Origin: Flavobacteriaceae bacterium MAR_2010_188
GTDB lineage: Bacteria > Bacteroidota > Bacteroidia > Flavobacteriales > Flavobacteriaceae
Assembly (NCBI GenBank): GCA_900104375.1
Contig: LT629302.1
Coordinates: 3,454,480-3,518,479, forward strand
DNA: 64,000 bases
Reading direction: 5' to 3'
Shown piece by piece: positions 25,432 to 33,188 of this stretch. Every line of letters starts with the position of its first letter. Position 1 is the first letter of the stretch. The notes beneath the pieces were generated by a model. It saw only the letters and a program-made list of their open reading frames with translations. It was not told where the DNA came from and made no database searches. Made by a program: the position numbers and the translations under genes.

Positions 25432-27732
25432 TTATTCTTTTACCTGAATCATGATTGGTGCATTCTTTTTGCCGTCGGCAGTTTTTATATCGAATAGTTG
25501 AAGATTATCACCTTTCTGAGCCTTTGCAACCTCAATTTTTGAAGATTCGTCTAAAGAGTTAGAATTTATCATTAGCGTTTTTACACCCGGAATCTTAAGC
25601 TTATAACTTGTAATCTCGCTTCCTTCAATTTCAAGATTTAATTTTAATAATTCATCTTGAGTCATAACAATCATATAATCCTGAGGCTTTTTGCCGTTAA
25701 CCAAGATTGGTTTGTCTTGTGGTAGGGGTTTAGAACCGATAGGAGCGGTCGTTATATAGACTTTTGGTTTTGCGCTGTTGCTATTTTTTGTCTCAATGTT
25801 GAGTTTTCTGTTATTCTTTAAAGCATCGATTGCTTGGTCTGATGACACCGATTTTCCCTCTAGGTAAAAATCAGCATCTTTTTTCGCCATTTCTACCAAG
25901 TGGTCTATTGGGTCTTTTGGTTTTGGAGGAGGTGGTGGAGGAGTAGGAATTCTAAGATTATCGCCATATCCGGGTCGGTTATTCTTAAATTCTGCAACGA
26001 CTTTATCATCCTGATAAACCTTGGAAATGTTTTGCCCCGGCACCACATCCGAAGAATTGACTTGAGATTTACTTACCACAACACCATTTGAATTTACTTC
26101 AAACCCTTTGCGGTTATAATATTTGGTATTATCATTAACAGTAACATAAAAATGAGGTTTCCCTGCGATTATCTTAAATCCTGTTTGATACTCTTGATTT
26201 TGATTCGGAGATTCTTCAGCAATAATTTCTTCCCCATTAAACTCTAATGGATCGGTGGTAATTTGGATATTAGAATCTTCGTAAATAATTGTTTCCCCGC
26301 TCAATGATTTTGATGGGTTTGGAGCGGTTGGTGGAGGAGGAGGTAATCGAACCTCAGGATACAGTTCCGCTTTTGCCTTTTGAGCATCAGTCATAAGATT
26401 ATAGATGTATTCGATTCTTTCTAATTCTGATTTCTTAACCATCATATGATCAGATTCCATCTCATTATATTTTTTTGCAAGTCTGTTGTACTCTTTGATT
26501 TGATCATCGTTGGCAGACGTTAGATGTATTATGGTATCTCCAAGCGTTACAGCGTGTACGTCATTAATGATATAGCCGTTTTCAGATAATATAATGCTTT
26601 CCAAGTATTCAGTCGTGATGACATCTCTTATCTGATAAATTAAACTAAGCTTAACTCCATCGTTAGTTGATAATGATAAATTTGACTTTTTAGAATCTAT
26701 CAGTTTTATAAAGTCATTTTTAAGTGAAGCAAATGATGTCCTTTGGCCATTAAGCTTTAGTTTTAAAGAATTCTTTTCAAGAACTAAAATGGGTGTTTCA
26801 TACTTACTTGCCGCGTTCTCAAGGTTAGTTGTTGCTTGCTCAGTCTGATTTAATTTATTAGAATAGATTGTTTCAGTTTTCTTCTCACTAAATCCATAAA
26901 CTGTAAAGGCCAACAATGGCAAAATCATAAGGGTTCTAAGCAAAAATGCGTTTTTTGAAGTTTTTGTTTTCATGACTGTAAATCGTTTTTTGATTGATGA
27001 ATAATTTATGGCGTTCGCCATTTCGGGTGAATTGGAATGCGATGAAAATTCAAGTAATAACTGCTGATAAGAAAGATGTTCTATTCCTTGCTCTAGAACG
27101 GCTCTATCGGCCAAAAATTCGTGATTTAGTTTAATGTCTTTTCTCAGTAAATAGATTAAAGGATTAAACCAGAATATAATTTGAAGAATCTCTAGAAATA
27201 AAATATCTGCAGAATGCTTTTGCTTGGCATGCGTTTGTTCGTGAATAAAGACTTCTTCAGGAATTGCATTTAAATAGTACTTGTCCCGATTAAGAAATAT
27301 AAAGTTGAAAAAGGTATGGGGTGCAAGCAGATCAGATAACAGTACATTAATAAACGGCGTGTCTTTGACTCTTGGATTTTGCTTTATCTTTTTAATTATA
27401 TCAGATAGATTCTTTAGGAAGCGTGCCGTAAAAACAGCAACACCTAATAAATATATACTCCATAATATAGCTGGTAAATAATCTTGAAATGTTTTTTCTG
27501 CCGCAACGAATTCATGGTTTGCTTGTGGAACTTCTTCAACAAAAGACATGGTCGGCGCTGGGACTTCGATATATTCTGTAAAAGTTATAATAGGTATGCT
27601 GAGCGAAACCAAAACTGCGAAAAGTAAATAGAACCTTTTAAAACTATGGGCGCTGGTTTCTTCGAAAAGAAGTTTGTACAATAACATGAACAAGGCTAAG
27701 CAGGCGCTAAATTTTAGAATAAAAGGTATCAT
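25432..27732 (-). CDS. BlaR1-like M56 metallopeptidase with long proline-rich periplasmic part
   Basis: Membrane peptidase of 766 residues. Spans lie near 4-22, 35-52 and 88-106. The zinc motif HEQTH (H164, E165, H168) and the downstream LNHEFLADRAV are intact. A fourth span at about 265-283 leads to an outside region of nearly 480 residues. That region carries two proline tracts (LPPPPPTAPNP and IPTPPPPPPKPK) like the extended arm of TonB. It has no penicillin-binding sensor. The C-terminal part has several beta-rich segments I cannot name. It is coupled to the repressor by a 4-base ATGA overlap. The inducer is unknown. Confidence 0.85.
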   Translation of the reverse strand: MIPFILKFSACLALFMLLYKLLFEETSAHSFKRFYLLFAVLVSLSIPIITFTEYIEVPAPTMSFVEEVPQANHEFVAAEKTFQDYLPAILWSIYLLGVAVFTARFLKNLSDIIKKIKQNPRVKDTPFINVLLSDLLAPHTFFNFIFLNRDKYYLNAIPEEVFIHEQTHAKQKHSADILFLEILQIIFWFNPLIYLLRKDIKLNHEFLADRAVLEQGIEHLSYQQLLLEFSSHSNSPEMANAINYSSIKKRFTVMKTKTSKNAFLLRTLMILPLLAFTVYGFSEKKTETIYSNKLNQTEQATTNLENAASKYETPILVLEKNSLKLKLNGQRTSFASLKNDFIKLIDSKKSNLSLSTNDGVKLSLIYQIRDVITTEYLESIILSENGYIINDVHAVTLGDTIIHLTSANDDQIKEYNRLAKKYNEMESDHMMVKKSELERIEYIYNLMTDAQKAKAELYPEVRLPPPPPTAPNPSKSLSGETIIYEDSNIQITTDPLEFNGEEIIAEESPNQNQEYQTGFKIIAGKPHFYVTVNDNTKYYNRKGFEVNSNGVVVSKSQVNSSDVVPGQNISKVYQDDKVVAEFKNNRPGYGDNLRIPTPPPPPPKPKDPIDHLVEMAKKDADFYLEGKSVSSDQAIDALKNNRKLNIETKNSNSAKPKVYITTAPIGSKPLPQDKPILVNGKKPQDYMIVMTQDELLKLNLEIEGSEITSYKLKIPGVKTLMINSNSLDESSKIEVAKAQKGDNLQLFDIKTADGKKNAPIMIQVKE

Positions 27733-28100
27733 GCGTTCTTCTTTTTTAGTTCACTATCAATGATGGATTTCAATTCTTCCAATTCGGATTTGGTGAGGTC
27801 TGTTTCTTTGGTAAAGAAGGAAGCAAATTGTGATGCACTATCGTTAAAGAAATTTTTGATAATACCGTTTACTTGCTTGGAGAAATAATCCTTTTTAAGC
27901 ACCAGTGGATAATATTCGCGAGCATTACCTATTGCTACATAAGCGATAAATCCTTTTTGGGTCATTCGCTTTAAAAGAGTCGCAATGGTTGTCGTTGCTG
28001 GTTTTGGTTCCGCATATTCGTCCAATAAATCTTTCATAAAAGCTTTTTTGAGCTTCCATAAATGGTTCATTAATTCTTCTTCTGTCTTGGTGAGTTGCAT
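27729..28100 (-). CDS. BlaI/MecI-family transcriptional repressor (second copy)
   Basis: Winged-helix repressor of 123 residues. LTKTEEELMNHLWKLKKAF, EPKPATTTIATLLKRMTQKG and the wing REYYPLVLKKDYF match the BlaI/MecI pattern, with the dimerisation region after residue 80. It differs from the copy at 1593 throughout, so the two pairs are old paralogues and not a recent duplication. Two TCTACAAAyGTAGA dyads lie just upstream on both promoter boxes, which strongly suggests autorepression. The M56 partner gene overlaps its end. Confidence 0.9.
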   Translation of the reverse strand: MQLTKTEEELMNHLWKLKKAFMKDLLDEYAEPKPATTTIATLLKRMTQKGFIAYVAIGNAREYYPLVLKKDYFSKQVNGIIKNFFNDSASQFASFFTKETDLTKSELEELKSIIDSELKKKNA

Positions 28101-28118
28101 CCTAATTATATTTTATAC

Positions 28119-28160
28119 TCTACAAATGTAGAATAACTATTTGTATTCTACAAACGTAGA
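28119..28160 (-). promoter_or_regulatory. Promoter of the second BlaI/BlaR1 pair with twin BlaI-type operators
   Basis: Two near-identical dyads, TCTACAAATGTAGA (28119-28132) and TCTACAAACGTAGA (28147-28160), are 28 bp apart centre to centre. Both hold the TACA...TGTA/CGTA core known for BlaI/MecI operators. On the minus strand the first contains the minus-7 box TACATTTG and the second the minus-33 box TTTG, with 20 bases between them. Repressor bound to both would cover the whole core promoter. The blaI start codon is 19 bases downstream of the first dyad. Confidence 0.8.
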
Positions 28161-28247
28161 GCAGATATTTTTCTTTGGGATTAAGATTATTTGAGGTTTT
28201 CCGTTTGGGGTTGCTACGGAACTTTCCTTTGAGTGTTTGTGAATTAT

Positions 28248-29129
28248 TTAGTCCGATGGTTTGGTGAGTCTCACTCTTTTAGAACGAATGCTTTCAATTA
28301 TTACGGTAGAAATAATTAAAATCCCTCCCAGTAAAGTCTTTTTGGACGGAATTTCATTGAGAAAAAAATAGGCGATAATGATTCCATAGATAGGTTGGGC
28401 GCTCCCGATTATAGTGGCGGTACTGACCTTAAAATACCTGAGAGTACTTATGAACAAGGTATGGCCTATTGCAGTAGTCAACAGCGCCAAGATAAGAACA
28501 TATGGAAATTGCGTCTTTATAGCAGATGAATCCATTAAGAACATAACCGGAAGCAATAATATGCTCAAAATCAATACTTGATAGAACATTAAAAAAGTTC
28601 CGTTGTAGTTAGGACTTTGTTGTTTAAGTATCAAAATCCTGATCGAATAACAAAAGGCCGAGAATATTCCGAATAAAACTCCTAGAACTTGGTCATTATC
28701 GAGATCAAAATCTGGAACTAAAATATATATACCACATAAAACAATACCTCCAAGCACGAGATGCACAGGGTCTAACTTTACTTTGATAAATAAGGGCTCC
28801 ATAAGAGCGGTCATAACAGGAAAAGTAAACAACGATAAGACGCCAATGGCGACGTTACTAAATTTTAAGGCATAGAAATAAGTGATCCAATGGGCTCCAA
28901 GAAAAACCGCACTTATTAAAAAGGGTAATCGATGCTGCTTCGATTTTAACCCTAAAGGAATTTTTTTATACAAGCAATAAACATAAAGAAAAATACCTCC
29001 CAAGGCACAGCGCCACCATATAATCACCGGAACGGGCATATCAATGAATCGACCCAAAGTGCCGGATGTACTTATGATGACTGTTGCTAAAAGTAATATT
29101 GCTAATTGTTTGTTATGCGCGTTTGGCAT
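28248..29129 (-). CDS. EamA/DMT-family transporter
   Basis: Inner-membrane carrier of 293 residues with ten hydrophobic segments in two repeated halves (two EamA domains, about 8-135 and 150-285). Typical spots are the start LAILLLATVIISTSGTLGRF, WWRCALGGIFLYVY in the first half and GSAQPIYGIIIAYFFLNE in the second, where the conserved proline and glutamate close the domain. DMT carriers export metabolites or amino acids; the substrate cannot be read. It stands alone between the terminator of the peptidase operon and the BlaI promoter. Confidence 0.88.
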   Translation of the reverse strand: MPNAHNKQLAILLLATVIISTSGTLGRFIDMPVPVIIWWRCALGGIFLYVYCLYKKIPLGLKSKQHRLPFLISAVFLGAHWITYFYALKFSNVAIGVLSLFTFPVMTALMEPLFIKVKLDPVHLVLGGIVLCGIYILVPDFDLDNDQVLGVLFGIFSAFCYSIRILILKQQSPNYNGTFLMFYQVLILSILLLPVMFLMDSSAIKTQFPYVLILALLTTAIGHTLFISTLRYFKVSTATIIGSAQPIYGIIIAYFFLNEIPSKKTLLGGILIISTVIIESIRSKRVRLTKPSD

Positions 29130-29165
29130 TTATTTTACTTTTTTAAAGTATTTCTAAGACAATAA

Positions 29166-29200
29166 AAAATCCTTTTACCTGGGTTGGGTAAAAGGATTTT
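29166..29200 (-). terminator. Intrinsic terminator after the peptidase operon
   Basis: Perfect 14-bp arms AAAATCCTTTTACC (29166-29179) and GGTAAAAGGATTTT (29187-29200) around a 7-base loop. It lies 20 bases past the stop of the M49-like gene. Confidence 0.85.
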
Positions 29201-29220
29201 GAAATGTTTATATCAATTCA

Positions 29221-31287
29221 TTATTGTTTTGGTTTCTCCACTTCTGCGGATAGAAATCCAAAGTTTTTGCTGTAATTGAGCATTTGTTCATCGAAAGTTA
29301 CTGGTTGGGTAACTTTTATTGAAGTTATCTCACCTTTATCATCCATCGCTGGAACCAGCACCGGGTTTACAAATCCGCTGTAAGGAGGAGATTTAAAAGC
29401 TTCATTCCTCTTTAAAACTTCTGCATGTAATTCTTGATCAACCTTAACTCCGTATGTTTCAACCAAATTTTTAGCAGCTTCAAAATCACCTTCAGACTTA
29501 ATCCTTTGGGTTTCCCTGAGTAATTGTCCGAAAAGACTTCTGAGTTTTTGGTAATCGGTTATTTTAAAATACGTTTTCCCATCTCTATTTATTTTTTTGA
29601 TGATGCTGTCTTGTTTGCCCTTTTCGTAAACCCAAGCACTTACCCATTGGCGGTTACGCATATGCGCTTCTTCAATGTCTGCACCCGGCTCTAATCTATT
29701 AAGTTGGGTCATAAGACCATTTCTTATATAACCATTATACTGAGCTTTGCCCAATTCTTCATAATTATCGGTTAGTCCTAACTCCTGGATTTTTGGGTCC
29801 ATGATATAATATAATCCTACCAAATCCGCACGACCTTCTTCTAAGGTCGAAGCATAATTCTTAAGGGTTACTTTAGTTTCACCAACACCTGGATTCATCT
29901 GTCCTGAAGCATGGCCAACCACTTCGTGAAGCGCGGTATGCAACTTGCTGGCTAGTTGTGAATATTTTTCTGAAAGTCTCACCTCTTCGTCATCGTTGGC
30001 AAATTCCTTTAACTTATCTGTACCGCCAACACTGTTATAAGAATTAATGATATTACCCAAACTAACCGATTTACTACCATGTTCTTTTCTGATCCAGTTA
30101 GCGTTTGGAAGATTAACACCAATCGGGGTGTTTGGCGAAGCATCTCCAGCTTCGCCCGCAACTATGACAGTTTTATAAGTAACCCCTTTAACGGTATCTT
30201 TTTTATGTTCTTCCATTAAAGGTGAATTATCCTCGAACCACTGTACGTTTTGTTCCAAAACCTGCATTTTCTTGGACATATCGAAATCTTTGATTTGTAT
30301 GATTGATTCATACGAACCTCTATAGCCTTTAGAATCATTATAAACTTCAATGAAGCCGTTAATGTAATCGATGTTTCCTTCGGTTGCTTCTACCCATGCA
30401 ATGTTGTAGTCGTCCCAGATTTTTAAATCTCCAGTTTTGTAATAGTCAACTAAAAGACCCAAAGCTTTTCCTTGTTGCTCATTTTCTGCAACAGACTCAG
30501 CTTTTTCTAACCATTTTATTATTTCATCTATTGCAGAACCATACATACCACCGCTCTTGTATACCTTTTCTACCAATTGGCCATTTTCTTTGACCAATTG
30601 AGAATTCAATCCAAAAGAAAGAGGTCTTAGTGAGTCTGGAGATTTTTTCTTGGCATAAAAGGCATCTACGTCCGCAGCTTTAATTCCGCTTCCATAGAAA
30701 TTGCTTGCAGATCCTTCGACCAATCCTTTTTCTTCATTTAAGTTTACCTTTTTAGCATCTTTATCGTTAAAGATGACTTCATAGGCTTCGCCGGTGAGGG
30801 TTGTATTTGTTTCAGACAAAAGCGTGTCAAAATATTCTTTTGAAAACCCAGGCTTCAACTTATCCATAGAATAGTGATGGTGGATTCCGTTAGAAAACCA
30901 AACCCGTTTTATATAGGTTTCAAACTCTTTCCAATCGCTAGAATTTTTATCCCCTTGATAGCTGCTGTAGATATTTTCTAAAGCTTTTCTAATAGTTAGG
31001 TTGTGTCTATAATTTTGGTCCCAAATGATATCGCGACCAGCTAATCCGGCTTGGGTAAGATAATAGACCAGTTTTTGTTCTTTTAAAGAAAGGTCTTCCC
31101 AGCCAGGAATTTGATATCGCAGGATTCTTATATCCGCGAACTCTTCAACATCATAATTAAAATCATCGGTATTTTCTGCAATTTCTTTGGTGGTTACATC
31201 GTCCACATCATCTGCTTCTTTTTTTCCGTCGCATGAAACAAGACCAATTAAAAATATGGCCATTAATAATAAAGGTGATTTTTTCAT
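29221..31287 (-). CDS. Dipeptidyl-peptidase III-like (M49) lipoprotein
   Basis: Zinc peptidase of 688 residues. A lipoprotein signal (LLLMAIFLIGLVSC, lipid cysteine C19) places it in the envelope. The unusual six-residue zinc motif HEVVGH (H454, E455, H459) and the third ligand E484 in LEEGRADLV are the M49 signature (HELLGH and EECRA in classic DPP III). Substrate-side pieces such as NLPNANWIRKEHGSKSV are also kept. M49 enzymes release dipeptides from short peptides. The dipeptidase gene lies 14 bases upstream in the same operon and would finish the job. Confidence 0.88.
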   Translation of the reverse strand: MKKSPLLLMAIFLIGLVSCDGKKEADDVDDVTTKEIAENTDDFNYDVEEFADIRILRYQIPGWEDLSLKEQKLVYYLTQAGLAGRDIIWDQNYRHNLTIRKALENIYSSYQGDKNSSDWKEFETYIKRVWFSNGIHHHYSMDKLKPGFSKEYFDTLLSETNTTLTGEAYEVIFNDKDAKKVNLNEEKGLVEGSASNFYGSGIKAADVDAFYAKKKSPDSLRPLSFGLNSQLVKENGQLVEKVYKSGGMYGSAIDEIIKWLEKAESVAENEQQGKALGLLVDYYKTGDLKIWDDYNIAWVEATEGNIDYINGFIEVYNDSKGYRGSYESIIQIKDFDMSKKMQVLEQNVQWFEDNSPLMEEHKKDTVKGVTYKTVIVAGEAGDASPNTPIGVNLPNANWIRKEHGSKSVSLGNIINSYNSVGGTDKLKEFANDDEEVRLSEKYSQLASKLHTALHEVVGHASGQMNPGVGETKVTLKNYASTLEEGRADLVGLYYIMDPKIQELGLTDNYEELGKAQYNGYIRNGLMTQLNRLEPGADIEEAHMRNRQWVSAWVYEKGKQDSIIKKINRDGKTYFKITDYQKLRSLFGQLLRETQRIKSEGDFEAAKNLVETYGVKVDQELHAEVLKRNEAFKSPPYSGFVNPVLVPAMDDKGEITSIKVTQPVTFDEQMLNYSKNFGFLSAEVEKPKQ

Positions 31288-31301
31288 ATTTATTTGATAT
31301 T

Positions 31302-32717
31302 TTAATTATCGGTGGAAATCAATTTTTCAGTCGTTTTTAATTCAGCATAATATTTATAAAACCAAGGAATGGTTTCGATTCCTTTGAGGTAGTTCCAAAT
31401 ACCAAAATGCTCGTTAGGGGAGTGGATGGAATCACTGTCTAGGCCGAATCCCATTAATATAGTTTTGCTATTCAATTGCTCTTCAAATAAAGAAACAATA
31501 GGAATACTACCACCGCTACGTTGGGGAATAGGGGTTTTATTAAACGTTTTTTCATACGCCTTTGCCGCTGCTTGGTAACCAATTCCGTCAATTGGCGTAA
31601 CGTAACCGTAGCCACCGTGATGAGGTGTCACTTTTACCGTAACGCCGGCGGGCGCCAAACTTTCAAAATGATTTTTAAATAATTCAGTGATTTTATGCCA
31701 ATCTTGGTGAGGTACCAATCTCATCGAAATTTTTGCGTAGGCCTTGCTGGCGATAACAGTCTTAGCACCTTCACCTGTATAGCCACCCCAAATACCGTTA
31801 ACGTCTAAAGTTGGTCTAATGCTATTTCTTTCATTGGTGGTATAGCCTTTTTCGCCATACACGTCTTCAATATTTAAGTCTGAAGTATATTGATCCAAAG
31901 AAAATGGAGCTTTTGCCATTTGGCTCCGCTCTTCATCGGAAAGATTTTCTACATCGTCATAGAATCCTGGAATCGTTATATGATTGTTTTCATCGTGAAG
32001 TGAAGCAATCATTTTCGCAAGAATATTAATTGGGTTAGCGATTGCGCCGCCATAAATGCCAGAATGTAAATCACGATTTGGTCCAGTAACTTCTACTTGG
32101 ACATAGCTTAAACCACGAAGGCCGGTAGTTATTGATGGAACATCGTTAGCAATCATCCCGGTATCTGAAATTAAGATGACGTCATTTTTAAGTTTTCCCT
32201 TGTTCTCTTTAACAAAAGTAGCAAGGTTTACGCTACCCACTTCTTCTTCGCCCTCTACCATAAATTTTACATTACATGGAAGTTGGTCGGTCTTGCATAA
32301 AAACTCCAAAGCTTTAACGTGCATATACATCTGACCTTTGTCGTCACACGCACCTCGCGCGAAGATGGCGCCTTCAGGATGAAGTTTAGTTTCCTTTATC
32401 ACTGGTTCAAAAGGTGGGGAATTCCAAAGGTCTAGTGGGTCAGCTGGCTGTACGTCGTAATGTCCGTATACCAAAATCGTAGGTAATTTTGGGTCAATTA
32501 ATTTTTCACCGTATACAATAGGGTGCCCTTTTGTTTCGCAAATTTCTACATGGTCGCAGCCGGCTTCTTCAAGTCTAATTTTAACTTGTTGAGCGGTCTT
32601 ATTAACATCTTGGTTATAGGCAGAATCTGCGCTGATAGAAGGGATTTTAAGCAATTCGATTAATTCGTCAATAAAGCGTTTTTTGTTTTGCTCTATGTAC
32701 TCCTTTACAACGTTCAT
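31302..32717 (-). CDS. M20 family dipeptidase
   Basis: Zinc dipeptidase of 471 residues (M20, CNDP-like). Metal ligands are visible in VYGHYDVQPADP, ACDDKGQMYMH, EGEEEVGS (general base and ligand glutamates) and ISDTGM, with the last histidine in DSIHSPNEHFG. The lid domain sits between about 190 and 350. There is no signal peptide, so the enzyme is cytoplasmic. It is first in an operon with the M49-like lipoprotein. The pair would cut imported or periplasmic peptides down to amino acids. Confidence 0.9.
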   Translation of the reverse strand: MNVVKEYIEQNKKRFIDELIELLKIPSISADSAYNQDVNKTAQQVKIRLEEAGCDHVEICETKGHPIVYGEKLIDPKLPTILVYGHYDVQPADPLDLWNSPPFEPVIKETKLHPEGAIFARGACDDKGQMYMHVKALEFLCKTDQLPCNVKFMVEGEEEVGSVNLATFVKENKGKLKNDVILISDTGMIANDVPSITTGLRGLSYVQVEVTGPNRDLHSGIYGGAIANPINILAKMIASLHDENNHITIPGFYDDVENLSDEERSQMAKAPFSLDQYTSDLNIEDVYGEKGYTTNERNSIRPTLDVNGIWGGYTGEGAKTVIASKAYAKISMRLVPHQDWHKITELFKNHFESLAPAGVTVKVTPHHGGYGYVTPIDGIGYQAAAKAYEKTFNKTPIPQRSGGSIPIVSLFEEQLNSKTILMGFGLDSDSIHSPNEHFGIWNYLKGIETIPWFYKYYAELKTTEKLISTDN

Positions 32718-32781
32718 GAATTATTTTTTTGAATTGGGATCAAAAATACAAAATGCCTTAAAGAATTAATCCCATGCAGGG

Positions 32782-32811
32782 TTTGAAAATAAAAACAAAT
32801 ATATATATTTG
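32782..32811 (+). promoter_or_regulatory. Promoter of the tRNA-Leu gene
   Basis: TTTG at 32782-32785 and TATATTTG at 32804-32811 with 18 bases between, which fits the Bacteroidota housekeeping sigma consensus. The tRNA begins 25 bases after the minus-7 box. Confidence 0.75.
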
Positions 32812-32835
32812 CATCCCTGTTGAAAAACAGACTAA

Positions 32836-32917
32836 GCGGGCGTGGTGGAATTGGTAGACACGCTAGACTTAGGATCTAGTGCCGCGAGGTGTGGGAGTTC
32901 GAGTCTCCCCGCCCGTA
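32836..32917 (+). tRNA. tRNA-Leu (anticodon TAG)
   Basis: 82 bases from GCGGGCG to the discriminator A, with the CCA tail not encoded. The acceptor arm GCGGGCG pairs with CGCCCGT (one G-T pair at the first position). The anticodon stem CTAGA/TCTAG encloses the loop CTTAGGA, so the anticodon is TAG and it reads CUN leucine codons. A class II variable arm (TGCCGCGAGGTG region) and the T-arm GGGAGTTCGAGTCTCCC are present. A promoter lies upstream and a hairpin terminator starts 5 bases downstream. Confidence 0.95.
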
Positions 32918-32921
32918 CTGC

Positions 32922-32956
32922 AAAAGAGCTTCTCAGAAATGGGGAGCTTTTTTATT
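32922..32956 (+). terminator. Terminator of the tRNA-Leu transcript
   Basis: AAAAGAGCTTCTC (32922-32934) pairs with GGGGAGCTTTTTT (32941-32953), allowing three G-T pairs, with a 6-base loop. A T-rich tail follows. Confidence 0.75.
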
Positions 32957-33188
32957 TTACAGTGTTAGTATTCTAAAAATAGTGGAGGTGAGAACCTGCC
33001 TATCCTTTCAAGCGGGGTTTACGCCGCGCTAGATGCGGTAAGGCTCTTGGTCTTTACGCTTCGAATGCGCTCAGCGCAGGCTCGAAAGAAAAAGCTTCTC
33101 TAAACTCTCTTGGCCAATCGCAAGGGTTTGTTGGACGACAGCAGCCTGAAAGCATACAGTCTTCAAAATTTATAAACGTATCACTCGT
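32957..33188. repeat. Intergenic region with a third CCTGCC module
   Basis: At 32995-33015 lies a 21-base copy (CCTGCCTATCC ... TTCAAGCGG) that matches the insert at 16760-16780 in all but four positions. It stands between GTGAGAA and GGTTTACGCCGCGCT, so it again appears inserted into other sequence. The rest (33016-33188) is locally richer in G and C (for example CGCTTCGAATGCGCTCAGCG) than its surroundings. I see no gene in it. Confidence 0.5.

Noticed and set aside
33016-33188. Possible small gene or RNA in the locally GC-richer stretch before the TPR kinase
   Set aside because: No open frame with family features and no clear paired structure beyond short chance stems.
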